Positions 20,103 through 28,505 of a stretch of 64,000 nucleotides of DNA are shown piece after piece. The notes below the pieces were generated by a model, which saw nothing but the letters and a program-made list of their open reading frames with translations, did not search any database and was not told where the DNA came from. How positions within the stretch are numbered: position 1 is the stretch's first letter; every line of letters begins with the position of its first letter. The DNA lies in contig NZ_JAESVB010000012.1 of assembly GCF_020618775.1 (NCBI RefSeq), positions 44,642 through 108,641 on the forward strand. Reading direction: 5' to 3'. The DNA comes from Acidisoma silvae (GTDB lineage Bacteria > Pseudomonadota > Alphaproteobacteria > Acetobacterales > Acetobacteraceae). A program made the translations under genes and the position numbers.

Positions 20103-21301
20103 CCGCATACCCGCGTCGCCATCTGGCGGATGAAGCGGTCGCAGGCCACGAGTTCACTCACTGCGATCCATTCATCGCCCTGATGGGCCTGATTGATATT
20201 GCCCGGTCCACAGACGATGGCGGGGATGCCGGCATCCTGGAACAGTCCGGCCTCGGTGCCGTAGCTGACGCGCCCGGCGCTATTGCGCCCGGTCAGCTGG
20301 CGCACGGTGTCGGCGAGCGGATGATCCTCAGGCAAAGCGAGGCCGGGAATCCAGTTCAGCACCTCGAAGGCGAATCCCGAATCGGGATCCACGGCCTTCA
20401 TAGCGGGTTCGATGTCCGCCGCGACATAGGCGCGCAGTCGGTCGACCTCGGCGAAGAAATCATCGCCCGGCACGGTGCGCCATTCCATCTCGAACCAGGC
20501 AAGATCGGCGATGATATTGATGCCGGTGCCGCCGCCCATGCGGCCGACCTGGCAGGTGCTGTGTGGCGGATCGAAGCCCGGCACGAAGGGGCCTTGCGTT
20601 GCGAAGCGGCGTTCTTCCTCGGCAACCCAGGCGATGGCTTTCGCCGCCGCCTGCACGGCATTGACGCCGCGCGCGGGGGTCGCGGAATGGCCGGCGCGGC
20701 CGCGTACCGTCACCCGCATGGCCAGCCGCCCCTTATGGCCGGTGATGGGGGCCAGCAGGCTGGGTTCGCCGACCAGGCAAAGATCGGGCTTCCAGCCGCT
20801 TTCGGCCATATCCTCGATCAGCCGGCGGGCGCCGTCGCAGCTGATTTCCTCGTCATAGCTGATGAACAGATGCACGGGCCGGGTAAGGTTCGCTGCCTTG
20901 ATATCGGGAATGGCGGCCAGGCAACTGGCCACGAAGCCCTTCATATCCGCCGTGCCGCGTCCATAAAGCAGGCCGCTATCCTCGCGCAGCGTGAAGGGAT
21001 CGCTGGTCCAGCGCTGGCCTTCCACCGGCACGGTATCGACATGGCCCGACAGGGCCAGTCCGCCCGGACCGGGCTTGCCGATGACGGCATGGATATTCGC
21101 CTTGTCGCCCGCTGGGTTGAAGCTGCGCCGATACGCAATGCCCTGGCCGTCCAGATAGTCCGCGATGAAATCGATGATCGGCAGATTGCTGCGGTCGCTG
21201 GTCGTGTCGAAGCCGATCAGCCGCGACAGAAGCTCAAGCGTCCGCGGCGGCTCGGTCGAAGACCCGGAAGCGTCCGGAGCCAGGGGGGCAGTCTGTTGCA
21301 T
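20099..21301 (-). CDS. argE: Acetylornithine deacetylase ArgE
   Basis: M20-family metallopeptidase of 400 residues that hydrolyses N-acetylornithine to ornithine and acetate. Visible motifs are the metal site SGHVDTVPV, the bridging Asp in GRGTADMKGFVA, and the catalytic Glu pair in SYDEEISCDG. The dimerisation insert follows, and the last metal ligand is near the C-terminus. The start at ATG 21301 (MQQTAPLAPDAS) is preferred; the open frame further upstream is not conserved in character. Divergent from the ELM1-like gene, with a shared 135-base upstream region. The stop overlaps the start of the AstE-like gene. Confidence 0.93.
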   Translation of the reverse strand: MQQTAPLAPDASGSSTEPPRTLELLSRLIGFDTTSDRSNLPIIDFIADYLDGQGIAYRRSFNPAGDKANIHAVIGKPGPGGLALSGHVDTVPVEGQRWTSDPFTLREDSGLLYGRGTADMKGFVASCLAAIPDIKAANLTRPVHLFISYDEEISCDGARRLIEDMAESGWKPDLCLVGEPSLLAPITGHKGRLAMRVTVRGRAGHSATPARGVNAVQAAAKAIAWVAEEERRFATQGPFVPGFDPPHSTCQVGRMGGGTGINIIADLAWFEMEWRTVPGDDFFAEVDRLRAYVAADIEPAMKAVDPDSGFAFEVLNWIPGLALPEDHPLADTVRQLTGRNSAGRVSYGTEAGLFQDAGIPAIVCGPGNINQAHQGDEWIAVSELVACDRFIRQMATRVCG

Positions 21302-21436
21302 AATGGCTGATCCTATACGGGTCAGTGCCCGAGGCAACTCCCATACAGATCTTGTTTCGGTGGCGACGGCCATGCGCGCACGGGGCGGAAAAGGCATGGC
21401 GTTGACGTTGCCCTGCGCACAGGGGACAAGGCGCCC

Positions 21437-22414
21437 ATGTCCTTCTTGGCGCCCCAATCCGCTGGCTTTCCCTCAGACACGGTTCCATCCAGCTGGATCC
21501 TGACAGAACCCTATGCCGGTTTGCAGTCCCAGGCTCTGGGCCTGGCCGAACGCGCCGGGCTGGCCCCCAGCACCCATACGCTGAAGGCGCGCTTTCCCTG
21601 GAATTATGTTTCTGCTCCGCGCTGGCCCTGGCCGCTTTCCTCGGTCGAGGCCGAGGCCATCGCGGGGCCGAAGCCCGGGCTGATCCTGTCCTGCGGCGGC
21701 ATGGCCGCTGCCGTGGGCTCGGCCATCCGCAGCCCGCAGCACCGCGTCGTGCATATCCAGAATCCGCGTATGGCCTTCAGCAAATTCGACCTCATCATCG
21801 TCAACCGGCATGACGAGGTGACGGGCAAAAACGTCATCGTGACGCGCACCGCGCTGCATCGCGTGACCCAGGCCCGGCTGGCGGACGCCCGCGCCCAATG
21901 GGCGCCGGTTTTCGCTCATCTGCCGCGTCCGCTGGTCGCCGTGCTGGTCGGCGGCACCAATGGGCGCTTCAAGCTCGATGCACCGGTCGCCGCCAATCTG
22001 GCGCAATCGCTGGCCGCGATGATGGACCAGGATCGCGTGGGGCTGATGCTGACGCCGTCGCGCCGCACCGACCCGAAGGCGACGGCCGCCTTTCGTGACA
22101 CGCTTTCACCGCGCGGCGCCTATGTCTGGGACGGCGAGGGCGAAAACCCCTATTTCGGCATGCTGGCCTTGGCAGACATGATCATCGTCACCATCGACTC
22201 GGTCTCCATGGTCTCGGAAGGGGTCGCCACCTCGGCCCCTGTCATGCTGGCCTCGCTGCCGGGCCGGTCGCGCCGCATCGGCATCTTCACCGATGGGCTG
22301 GTGGCCGACGGCCGCGTGCGGCATTTCCAGGGCCGCTATGAGCATTGGCCGGTCGCCCCCCTGGACGATACGGCGGAAGCGGCGCAGGACATGCGCCAAA
22401 GACTAGGCTTCTAG
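21437..22414 (+). CDS. ELM1/GtrOC1 family putative nucleoside-diphosphate-sugar epimerase or glycosyltransferase
   Basis: 325-residue protein of the mitochondrial fission ELM1-like family (DUF1022), widespread in alphaproteobacteria. Conserved blocks are WILTEPYAGLQSQALGLAE near the start, LILSCGGMAA, HIQNPRMAFSKFDLIIV, VLVGGTNGRF and VTIDSVSMVSEG. The fold resembles GT-B glycosyltransferases and WaaF/MurG-like enzymes, so a role in envelope glycan transfer is more plausible than fission in bacteria; no activity is established. It is followed after 12 bases by a 632-residue unknown gene with a likely shared message. Confidence 0.88.
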   Translation: MSFLAPQSAGFPSDTVPSSWILTEPYAGLQSQALGLAERAGLAPSTHTLKARFPWNYVSAPRWPWPLSSVEAEAIAGPKPGLILSCGGMAAAVGSAIRSPQHRVVHIQNPRMAFSKFDLIIVNRHDEVTGKNVIVTRTALHRVTQARLADARAQWAPVFAHLPRPLVAVLVGGTNGRFKLDAPVAANLAQSLAAMMDQDRVGLMLTPSRRTDPKATAAFRDTLSPRGAYVWDGEGENPYFGMLALADMIIVTIDSVSMVSEGVATSAPVMLASLPGRSRRIGIFTDGLVADGRVRHFQGRYEHWPVAPLDDTAEAAQDMRQRLGF

Positions 22415-22426
22415 GAGGCAGCGGCG

Positions 22427-24325
22427 ATGCTCGATATTCAGACCTTTGACGCCGTTAAGGGTGGCAACGTCCTCTATAAAGCGCTGGCCCATCCGCTGGC
22501 GGCGGTTGCGATGGAAAAGCTGAGCGGGCGTCTGCAATCCGCCGGACCGGTCGGGCTTTTCGACCCCGATTCGGTGGCGCCGCCCTTGCTCACCATGTAT
22601 CCGGCGCTGCCTGTCACCCGGCTTTTCGTGCAGGACGTGCGCCAGGTGGGCGAAACGCGGGCCGGGCTGGTCGCCGAAGCGATGAGCGATATCGGCACCA
22701 GCGGCATCCGCACCCTGCTGGTGGCGGGCTTCGACGCCGCGCGCACCGTGGCTCTGCTGCGCGCCTTCATCCCGGCTGAGATCGCTATCCTCAGTCTCGA
22801 CGAGGTCCGGATTCCGGCTGAGCGGCTGACCAATACCCGCCGTTATCTGGACCCGCTGAACTTCGCGGTGAACTACGCCTTCTTCCGGGATGCGGAGGGG
22901 CTGTCGACGCGCCTTGTCACCGCCAATTACTGGGCCGGCTATGGTGCCACCGACGTGCGCTTCTGGCTGCGTCTGTACGATCAGGCGGGCCAGGTTCTGG
23001 CGGAATGGAGCGAGACAGCGCCGAAAGGCGCGGGCGGTATTGCCTTCGACAGCCGTGACGTGCGCGCGCGCTTCAATCTGGGCGATTTCACCGGCCAGCT
23101 GTTCATCCATGCGGTCGGCGTCGCCGGTCACGACGTGGTGAAATACGCGGTCGACACCATCGGCGCGGGCAATGAGCAGAGCCTCTCCTGCACGCATGAC
23201 GCCAATGCCTGGCCTTCCGCCCGCTATGCCGGCCTGCCGGCGCCGCGCGCCGATGAGCGCGTGATCCTCTGGGTGCAGAATAGCCATGGGTCCGCCATCC
23301 CCAAGGGCGGCATCGTGCTGGACCGCATGGGTGCCGAACAGCCGGTGGCGCTCGACGAGGAAATTCCGCCTTTCGCCACACGCGCTTTAGATGTCTCGGA
23401 ACTGCTGCCCGATCTGCGCTGGCCGGCGCAGGTGGAGATCAGAACCGGCCGGCATGTTGTCCGCCCGCGCTACGAGGTGACGCGCCAGGGCCGCACCCGC
23501 ATCGCGCATGTGAACGTGGAACGCGCCGATCTGCGGCCCGATCCCGGCATCAAAACCCTGCCGCCGCAGATGGGCCGGGGCTTCCTGCTGCCTTTCCCGA
23601 TCCTGCCGCGCGGCCAGTATCGCAGCCAGGTGCTGCCGACGCCGATGGCCGAGGCGGAAGACAATCTGCCGCTGCGCATCGATGTCTTCGATCACCAGGG
23701 CCAGAAACTGGCGTCCAAATTCCTCGGCCGCCTGCCGCGTGACCACGCAACCCTGGTCGATCTGGACGACCTGCTGCCAGAGGGCGCGTTGCGGGACATC
23801 GGCGGTCATGCCGATCTGGTCTATGACTTTGCCGAAGGCGGTGACGCCAATGGCTGGCTGCACGCGCTCATGCGCTATGAGCGGCGGGATGAGGCGCATA
23901 GCGCCGAGACCAGTTTCGGTGCGCATATCTTCAACACGCTGATGACCTATAAGGGCGAGCCGCAATCCTATTCCGGCCCGCCGCCGGGCCTCTCCACCCG
24001 GCTGTTCCTGAAGCTGGGTGGGGAAGGGCGCAACAGCTTCTCCCACCTCATCTATCCGGCGTCGGGGCCTTGGCATGATATGTCGGACACGCAGTTGCTG
24101 CTGCATGACGGCGAGGGCGTGGTGCTGGCCGAGGCGGAGATCAAACTCGCCCGTTCAGGCTCCATGCTGGTGCGGCCGGATCTGATTTTCAGCGAAGCCG
24201 ATATCGCGAAGGCGGGTCCGCGCGGCTATGTCATCATCCGCGACAGAACCTGCCGGCTTTTCGGCTATCACGGTCTGGTCGACGATGCCGGGCGTTTTTC
24301 GCTCGACCATATGTTCGGGTTCTGA
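22427..24325 (+). CDS. Conserved hypothetical protein, 632 residues
   Basis: I do not recognise a family. The protein begins MLDIQTFDAVKGGNVLYKAL and has no signal peptide or clear membrane helix. The first 140 residues look alpha/beta (TLLVAGFDAARTVALLRAF). The rest appears beta-rich with repeated Tyr/Trp-flanked strands (ANYWAGYGATDVRFWLRLYD, VRPRYEVTRQGRT, HVNVERADLRPD, GEPQSYSGPPPGLSTRLFLK), suggesting several immunoglobulin-like or carbohydrate-binding-type modules. A GGAGG ribosome site precedes the ATG. Coupling to the ELM1-like gene suggests a shared envelope-glycan role, which is inference. Its stop codon lies inside the leader of repeat copy 4. Confidence 0.85.
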   Translation: MLDIQTFDAVKGGNVLYKALAHPLAAVAMEKLSGRLQSAGPVGLFDPDSVAPPLLTMYPALPVTRLFVQDVRQVGETRAGLVAEAMSDIGTSGIRTLLVAGFDAARTVALLRAFIPAEIAILSLDEVRIPAERLTNTRRYLDPLNFAVNYAFFRDAEGLSTRLVTANYWAGYGATDVRFWLRLYDQAGQVLAEWSETAPKGAGGIAFDSRDVRARFNLGDFTGQLFIHAVGVAGHDVVKYAVDTIGAGNEQSLSCTHDANAWPSARYAGLPAPRADERVILWVQNSHGSAIPKGGIVLDRMGAEQPVALDEEIPPFATRALDVSELLPDLRWPAQVEIRTGRHVVRPRYEVTRQGRTRIAHVNVERADLRPDPGIKTLPPQMGRGFLLPFPILPRGQYRSQVLPTPMAEAEDNLPLRIDVFDHQGQKLASKFLGRLPRDHATLVDLDDLLPEGALRDIGGHADLVYDFAEGGDANGWLHALMRYERRDEAHSAETSFGAHIFNTLMTYKGEPQSYSGPPPGLSTRLFLKLGGEGRNSFSHLIYPASGPWHDMSDTQLLLHDGEGVVLAEAEIKLARSGSMLVRPDLIFSEADIAKAGPRGYVIIRDRTCRLFGYHGLVDDAGRFSLDHMFGF

Positions 24326-24438
24326 TTTTACGCGTCGTCATGCCCGCGAAAGCGGGCATCTTCTGCCCGCAGATGCGGCACAGCAAGACGATCCCCGTGC
24401 CAAGCACGGGGACGCCGTTGCTTCACTGACAACCTGAC
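24321..24438. repeat. Nested inverted-repeat element, copy 4
   Basis: Left leader TTCTGATTTTACGCGTCGTC overlaps the stop codon of the 632-residue protein. Hairpin GCCCGCGAAAGCGGGC is followed by ATCTTCTGCC, a spacer, then a different second hairpin, CCCCGTGCCAAGCACGGGG. The right end, TTCACTGACAACCTGACA, is the inverted leader. The second hairpin's sequence differs from other copies but keeps its pairing. Confidence 0.75.
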
Positions 24439-24442
24439 AAAA

Positions 24443-24625
24443 TCAAGCCGGGTTGGCGCCGGGCGCGCTGCATTTCACATATTTTCCGGCGGCGTCGCGG
24501 CAATGGACAGGCTTCGTCTGACACTTCACGAATTTGCCTTGTGCATCCCGGCACTGGGCCGCGTTGCAAGCAGGTGTCACGAAGATCGCGCTGACAATAA
24601 GAGCCAAAGTCAAAAAGCTTCGCAT
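24443..24625 (-). CDS. Small secreted Cys-rich protein with a duplicated motif
   Basis: 60-residue protein starting at ATG 24625. A signal peptide (MRSFLTLALIVSAIFVTPA) is followed by two copies of an 11-residue unit, CRDAQGKFVKC and CRDAAGKYVKC. The paired cysteines in each unit are likely to form disulfides in the periplasm. Similar short CRDxxGKFVKC proteins are common and uncharacterised in alphaproteobacteria. A longer in-frame start at 24667 adds residues without signal character. It is convergent with the 632-residue gene. Confidence 0.75.
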   Translation of the reverse strand: MRSFLTLALIVSAIFVTPACNAAQCRDAQGKFVKCQTKPVHCRDAAGKYVKCSAPGANPA

Positions 24626-24901
24626 TGTGGTTCCGCTTCCCCTGCTTGTTGAGCGCTGCCGTAACATAGAGGCCCAGTATAGCGCTACGGTCTATGGAAG
24701 GGTCATGAATTTGTCAGATAAAATCACCCTATTCCAGAAGCCATAGTAACATCGCGCTTCCGGATTAAATCCTTTGGGTTATTGTTTAAGGCTGCGCCCT
24801 CGCGGTACCGTCGGCCGTCTTAGCGTTGCAAACCAAGCTGCGTGACGGTCGATGGCAAAAACATTGATCCGACGATGATCTTTCCCAGCCAGGAGACATC
24901 C

Positions 24902-25282
24902 ATGAGCGGGCTTTTCGGACAAATTTTGCAGAGCCTGGGTATGGGCGAAGCGGAGCAAAATGCCGCTCCGGTGGTTCATGGCGCATTAAGCGACGTGCTC
25001 AACCTTAACTCTCCCGATGGGATCAACAATCTAGCGAATAGCTTCGCCGCGAGCGGGCTTGGGCAGCATGTCCAGTCGTGGATTGGTTCGGGCGGCAATA
25101 TCCCGATCACCGCCGAGCAGGTGCAAGGCGTGCTGTCCAATGATCAGGTGCAGGCCTTGATTCAAAGGACGGGGTTACCGATCGCGGCGCTGATGCCGCT
25201 GGTGTCGAAGCTTCTGCCCCATGCCGTGGATCAGGCGACACCGGGCGGCGCGACCCCCAATACGGACAGCCAGAATGTTTAG
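24902..25282 (+). CDS. YidB family protein (DUF937)
   Basis: 126-residue YidB-like protein. Typical features are the start MSGLFGQILQSLG, the GLGQHVQSWIGSGGN segment and ITAEQVQGVLSNDQVQAL. The family is small and soluble, with no fixed function. The start at ATG 24902 follows an AGGAG ribosome site at good distance; the frame is open further upstream without support. Its last codons overlap the start of the next gene by 8 bases, implying coupling. Confidence 0.9.
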   Translation: MSGLFGQILQSLGMGEAEQNAAPVVHGALSDVLNLNSPDGINNLANSFAASGLGQHVQSWIGSGGNIPITAEQVQGVLSNDQVQALIQRTGLPIAALMPLVSKLLPHAVDQATPGGATPNTDSQNV

Positions 25283-25745
25283 CCTGGGGTCGCGACTGCG
25301 TATGCAGTTGCAGGTCGCACTGATCGGCAGCCTGTGGCTGCTCAGCCCGGCGAGTGTGTCCTTGGCTTTCGCGCAGACCTCCGCGCCGGTCACGGCGACA
25401 TGCAAGGATGGGACGACATTCAGCGGACAAACGAAGCGTGGGGCCTGTTCGCGTCATGGCGGCGTGCAGACTTGGACCAGCGCAGCCGCAGGCCCCGCGA
25501 CCGCTCCGTCAACCGCTGCGACCGCCGCGCCATCGATGTCGCCGCCCGCCAAACCTCTGGCCCAAAGCACCAGCACGCCGGCCAAGGCTCCGACATCGGG
25601 GCAGGTTTGGGTCAATACCGCCAGCAGCGTCTATCATTGCCCCGGCACGCGCTACTACGGAAAGACCAAGGCCGGGGAATATATGTCCGAGACAGCGGCA
25701 AAAGCGAAAGGCTACCGGCCGTCCCTGGGCAAGGTCTGCGGCTGA
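25275..25745 (+). CDS. Secreted DUF3761-like protein with C-terminal Cys/Tyr module
   Basis: 156-residue exported protein. A signal peptide (residues 1 to about 33, ending SLAFAQ) is followed by a DUF3761-type module with CKDGTTFSGQTKRGACSRHG. After an Ala/Pro/Ser/Thr-rich linker comes a second module, VWVNTASSVYHCPGTRYYG to RPSLGKVCG. Both modules hold paired cysteines. The second module resembles short repeats also found fused to DNA-uptake or nuclease proteins, but function is unknown. The start at ATG 25275 overlaps the YidB-like gene; an internal ATG at 25302 could also serve. Confidence 0.8.
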   Translation: MFSLGSRLRMQLQVALIGSLWLLSPASVSLAFAQTSAPVTATCKDGTTFSGQTKRGACSRHGGVQTWTSAAAGPATAPSTAATAAPSMSPPAKPLAQSTSTPAKAPTSGQVWVNTASSVYHCPGTRYYGKTKAGEYMSETAAKAKGYRPSLGKVCG

Positions 25746-25813
25746 CCGCAGACTTGCTGGCAATTTCGCTCTGTTTTCGCTGAGCCCGATGACGATCTGA
25801 AGAAAAAATGGAC

Positions 25814-25888
25814 TGGTGGGTGCGACAGGGATTGAACCTGTGACCCCCGCCGTGTGAAGGCGATGCTCTACCGCTGAGCTACGCACCC
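25814..25888 (-). tRNA. tRNA-Val(CAC)
   Basis: 75-base cloverleaf on the minus strand. The acceptor stem GGGTGCG pairs with CGCACCC, the discriminator is A, and the CCA end is encoded (25814-25816 on the plus strand read TGG). The anticodon stem TCGCC/GGCGG holds the loop TTCACAC, giving anticodon CAC for valine GUG codons. The T arm contains GGTTCAATCC. Confidence 0.95.
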
Positions 25889-26070
25889 AGTCCGTCGCGG
25901 TGTGGGCCGTTCTCTAAGGGCAAGCGCTGCCCGGAGCAAGCCCCTGTTTTCGCGCAAAAGCCCTGCCGCGCGTGTTGGCTGCCATGCCGCGTTGGCGCGG
26001 GCTTCGCTCTCTGCTAGCGATGCGCGGAACCTGGCCCAAGGCGGGCCGCAGGCCGGAGTTGAATGCGTCC

Positions 26071-27108
26071 ATGGCTGATCGCGGCACCCTGCGCTGGCAG
26101 AACAAATCGATCGCACCGTCGAACGATCTGCGCGGCGTCCTGATGATGGGCCTGCCGGTCGCGGCCTTCTGGTTCGTCTGGCAATGGCTGGCCCTCGGCG
26201 GGGCGGCGTCGCAGCTAGACAGAATGCCGCCGCTTCTGGCCTTCGCCGTCGACAAGGCACGGTTCATGCCGGATTTCGCGCTGATCATCGCGGGGGTCGC
26301 GGCCTTCCATTTCCAGCGCGTTTTGAAGGAAGAATGGAACCGCGCAATTGCGCAGCGCCTCTATCTGCGCCTGCTGACGCCGCTGGTGGCCCTTTTCCTT
26401 GTCTCGCTCGTCCTGTTCGAAGCGGTCGAGCTGATCGGACCCGCGCATCATCTGATCGCGCCCTGGGCAGACCCGCTGATCGGCCCGGCCTTCTGGATCA
26501 TGGCGACGGGCGTCGTCCTGCTTGTCCTTCTGCCGCCGCTGCTGTGCTGGACCTGGACCGCGATCCCCGACGTCTGCTGGGCGGGCGTGGTCATCTGCCT
26601 CGTTTTGACCGGCCTCGGCTACCAGGAAGGTTTCCATCATTATCTGTGGCTTTGGCCGTTCAACAGTCTCGTCGCCTTCGCGCTGGGCGTCTTCATTTGC
26701 GCGTCGCTGTTCCGGGCGGTGGAATATCTGGCCTCCGTGCGCGGCCCGGCGATGATCCTGGGCTGGATCGCGCTTCTGGCCGGCTCCATCCTGGCCGGAC
26801 CGGGGCTGTTCCTGATCGGTTTCGTGATGGTTATGAGCGGCACGGCGCTTGGTGAGCGCAGCTGGTATCTGGTGGGCGAGCGTGGGCTGCTGGTCTGGTC
26901 GCGCACCATGCCGGTCTTCATGCTGGTGCAGCCCGCCGTGCTCACGGCCTGGGCCGCCTGGGCGCCGGCTGGTATCGCGTCTGGCTGGCTCGGAGCGCTT
27001 CTGGCCGCGATGATCTGCCAGATCCTGGCCTTCGGCCTCTACAGCCTTGTTATTCCGCCCAGCCGCCGGTTCTTCGCGCCGCCCGCCGCGCCGGCCACCG
27101 CCGGCTGA
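26071..27108 (+). CDS. Polytopic membrane protein of unknown function
   Basis: About 345 residues with eight to ten hydrophobic segments. I do not recognise the family with confidence. The layout of helices, a charged cytoplasmic N-terminus (MADRGTLRWQNKS), and the late segment VWSRTMPVFMLVQPAVLTAW recall acyltransferase-3 or OpgC-like membrane acyltransferases, but the family's N-terminal His signature is missing. The start is uncertain: the ATG at 26071 is the best fit, and the open frame extends to 25972. It stands alone between tRNA-Val and the DUF883 gene. Confidence 0.7.
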   Translation: MADRGTLRWQNKSIAPSNDLRGVLMMGLPVAAFWFVWQWLALGGAASQLDRMPPLLAFAVDKARFMPDFALIIAGVAAFHFQRVLKEEWNRAIAQRLYLRLLTPLVALFLVSLVLFEAVELIGPAHHLIAPWADPLIGPAFWIMATGVVLLVLLPPLLCWTWTAIPDVCWAGVVICLVLTGLGYQEGFHHYLWLWPFNSLVAFALGVFICASLFRAVEYLASVRGPAMILGWIALLAGSILAGPGLFLIGFVMVMSGTALGERSWYLVGERGLLVWSRTMPVFMLVQPAVLTAWAAWAPAGIASGWLGALLAAMICQILAFGLYSLVIPPSRRFFAPPAAPATAG

Positions 27109-27225
27109 CACAAACCGGGGACGGTCATTGCCTTTTCCGCCCGCAATCCCAATTGATTGCAGAGAAGGGCCGTGCCGTTTCCGGGTCTCGTCCGCCCGCC
27201 ATGCCTGCAATCAAGAGGTGTCCTC

Positions 27226-27522
27226 ATGAGCGATTTCGAACCCGATCCGTCGCGACAGGCGAAGCGCATTGCGGATGACATCGCGGCGCTGAAGGACGAT
27301 GTCGCGGTGCTCGTGCGGCAGATGAAGGATCTCGCCGGCCGGGTCGGCCAGGACACCGCCGACAGCATTTCCGGTCAGGCGGCTGATCTTTATGAGACGG
27401 TGTCCGAGACGGGCCGGCGCAGCGCCAATAAGGTCACCGCGCATATCGAGGAAAAGCCCATCGCCAGCCTGCTGATCGCCTTCGCGGCAGGCTTCGTTTT
27501 CAGCAAAATCCTGACACGCTGA
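27226..27522 (+). CDS. DUF883 (ElaB/YqjD-like) membrane-anchored protein
   Basis: 98-residue protein with a long amphipathic helix (residues about 12-70) and one C-terminal membrane segment (PIASLLIAFAAGFVFSKIL) ending in a basic tail. This is the layout of ElaB/YqjD proteins, which tether to the inner membrane and in E. coli bind ribosomes in stationary phase. The ATG at 27226 fits; upstream codons are unconserved. It is followed after 13 bases by a holin-superfamily-like gene, a pairing comparable to yqjD-yqjE. Confidence 0.85.
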   Translation: MSDFEPDPSRQAKRIADDIAALKDDVAVLVRQMKDLAGRVGQDTADSISGQAADLYETVSETGRRSANKVTAHIEEKPIASLLIAFAAGFVFSKILTR

Positions 27523-27535
27523 GCGGCGCGGGTCC

Positions 27536-28108
27536 ATGATCGGCATCTTGCAGCAATTGCTTCGCCTGGGCGTGGTCAATGCCCTTAACCCCGCGCGACT
27601 CGTGGAGGACGCAACTTCGGCCGCCCGGCGGATCGTCATCCTGATCGCCTGCGCCGCTTTCGCGGCGTTTATTCTGCTGCCCGCCGTCGGCTGCGCCGCC
27701 GCCGGGGTATGGATTCTGGTTCAGCATCATCTCGGCCCGGTCTGGGCTGCCTTCATCACGGCCGCCGCCCTGGCACTGATCGCGATCATTGTTCTCGTGA
27801 TCGGGCTTGTCGCGTCGCGGAGCGGTAAGCGGCAGCCGGCGCGGTCGCGCGACCGCGCCCACCACGACAGCCGTCCGGCCGGTCCTTCGCCCATGGATAT
27901 GGCAGCGGCCGCTCTGCCGGGCATCATCGCGCTGATGCAGGCGCCCAAGCGCGCGGCATCCAAGGCCGCCACGGCGGGCGCTGCCGCGGGCCGCGGCGTC
28001 TTCTCCCGCCACAAGGGCGCTTTCCTGCTCGGTGCCGCCGTCGTCGGGCTGGTTATGGGTCAGGATCTGTTCCGTGGCCGCGCGCGCCGCAAGCGCGACG
28101 ACAAGTAG
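27536..28108 (+). CDS. Phage-holin-superfamily-like (YqjE-like) membrane protein
   Basis: 190-residue membrane protein. Two helices in the first half (residues about 32-58 and 63-92: RIVILIACAAFAAFILLPAV and WAAFITAAALALIAIIVLVI) match the Actinobacterial Holin-X/YqjE pattern. A basic, Ala-rich tail with one more hydrophobic segment (GAFLLGAAVVGLVMGQDLF) follows. The name comes from fold similarity only: no lysis genes are nearby, so this is a cellular membrane protein and not a prophage holin. It probably works with the preceding DUF883 protein. Confidence 0.75.
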   Translation: MIGILQQLLRLGVVNALNPARLVEDATSAARRIVILIACAAFAAFILLPAVGCAAAGVWILVQHHLGPVWAAFITAAALALIAIIVLVIGLVASRSGKRQPARSRDRAHHDSRPAGPSPMDMAAAALPGIIALMQAPKRAASKAATAGAAAGRGVFSRHKGAFLLGAAVVGLVMGQDLFRGRARRKRDDK

Positions 28109-28505
28109 CCGCCTGTCCAAGTAACCGCAGGCCTATCCCCTCCGTATCACAGGCATCGACCCGTGACGCGGCGGGCCAGGATCAAGTCCCCGGTCATTCC
28201 GCTTCTACATAGCCGCTCTGAATTTCAAGATTTTAATGAACTATAGTGCGTGAGCGGCGTATTATCCGCGCCGTGGACGAGAGCAATTCTTCGACGCAAG
28301 AGTGGCCGATGACATCTGAATGATCACGGCATCTTGAGATTTTATAGTCATCACTCAACGGTTACTGCCGAATGCGGGGTAATCGCTTGGTCGTGAAGAG
28401 ACGAATTGCAGATCCCGTTCCTATAAGTGGTCAACGACCTGACCATCTTCTCTCAGAGTCGGCGCTTCTACAGGCCGGTTTGGAAGAAAAAAAGGAGTCT
28501 GACTT
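28109..28505. other. Long leader and promoter region of rpoH
   Basis: About 400 bases before rpoH, less GC-rich than its surroundings. A TATAGT sequence at 28242-28247 is the best -10-like match, but its -35 partner is weak. A strong AAGGAG ribosome site lies close before the rpoH ATG. In several bacteria the rpoH leader folds to sense temperature; no single dominant hairpin can be confirmed by eye here. No gene is visible. Confidence 0.4.

Noticed and set aside
27536..28108. Prophage remnant suggested by a holin-like protein
   Set aside because: No endolysin, capsid, integrase or attachment site nearby; the protein pairs with a DUF883 gene like yqjD-yqjE.
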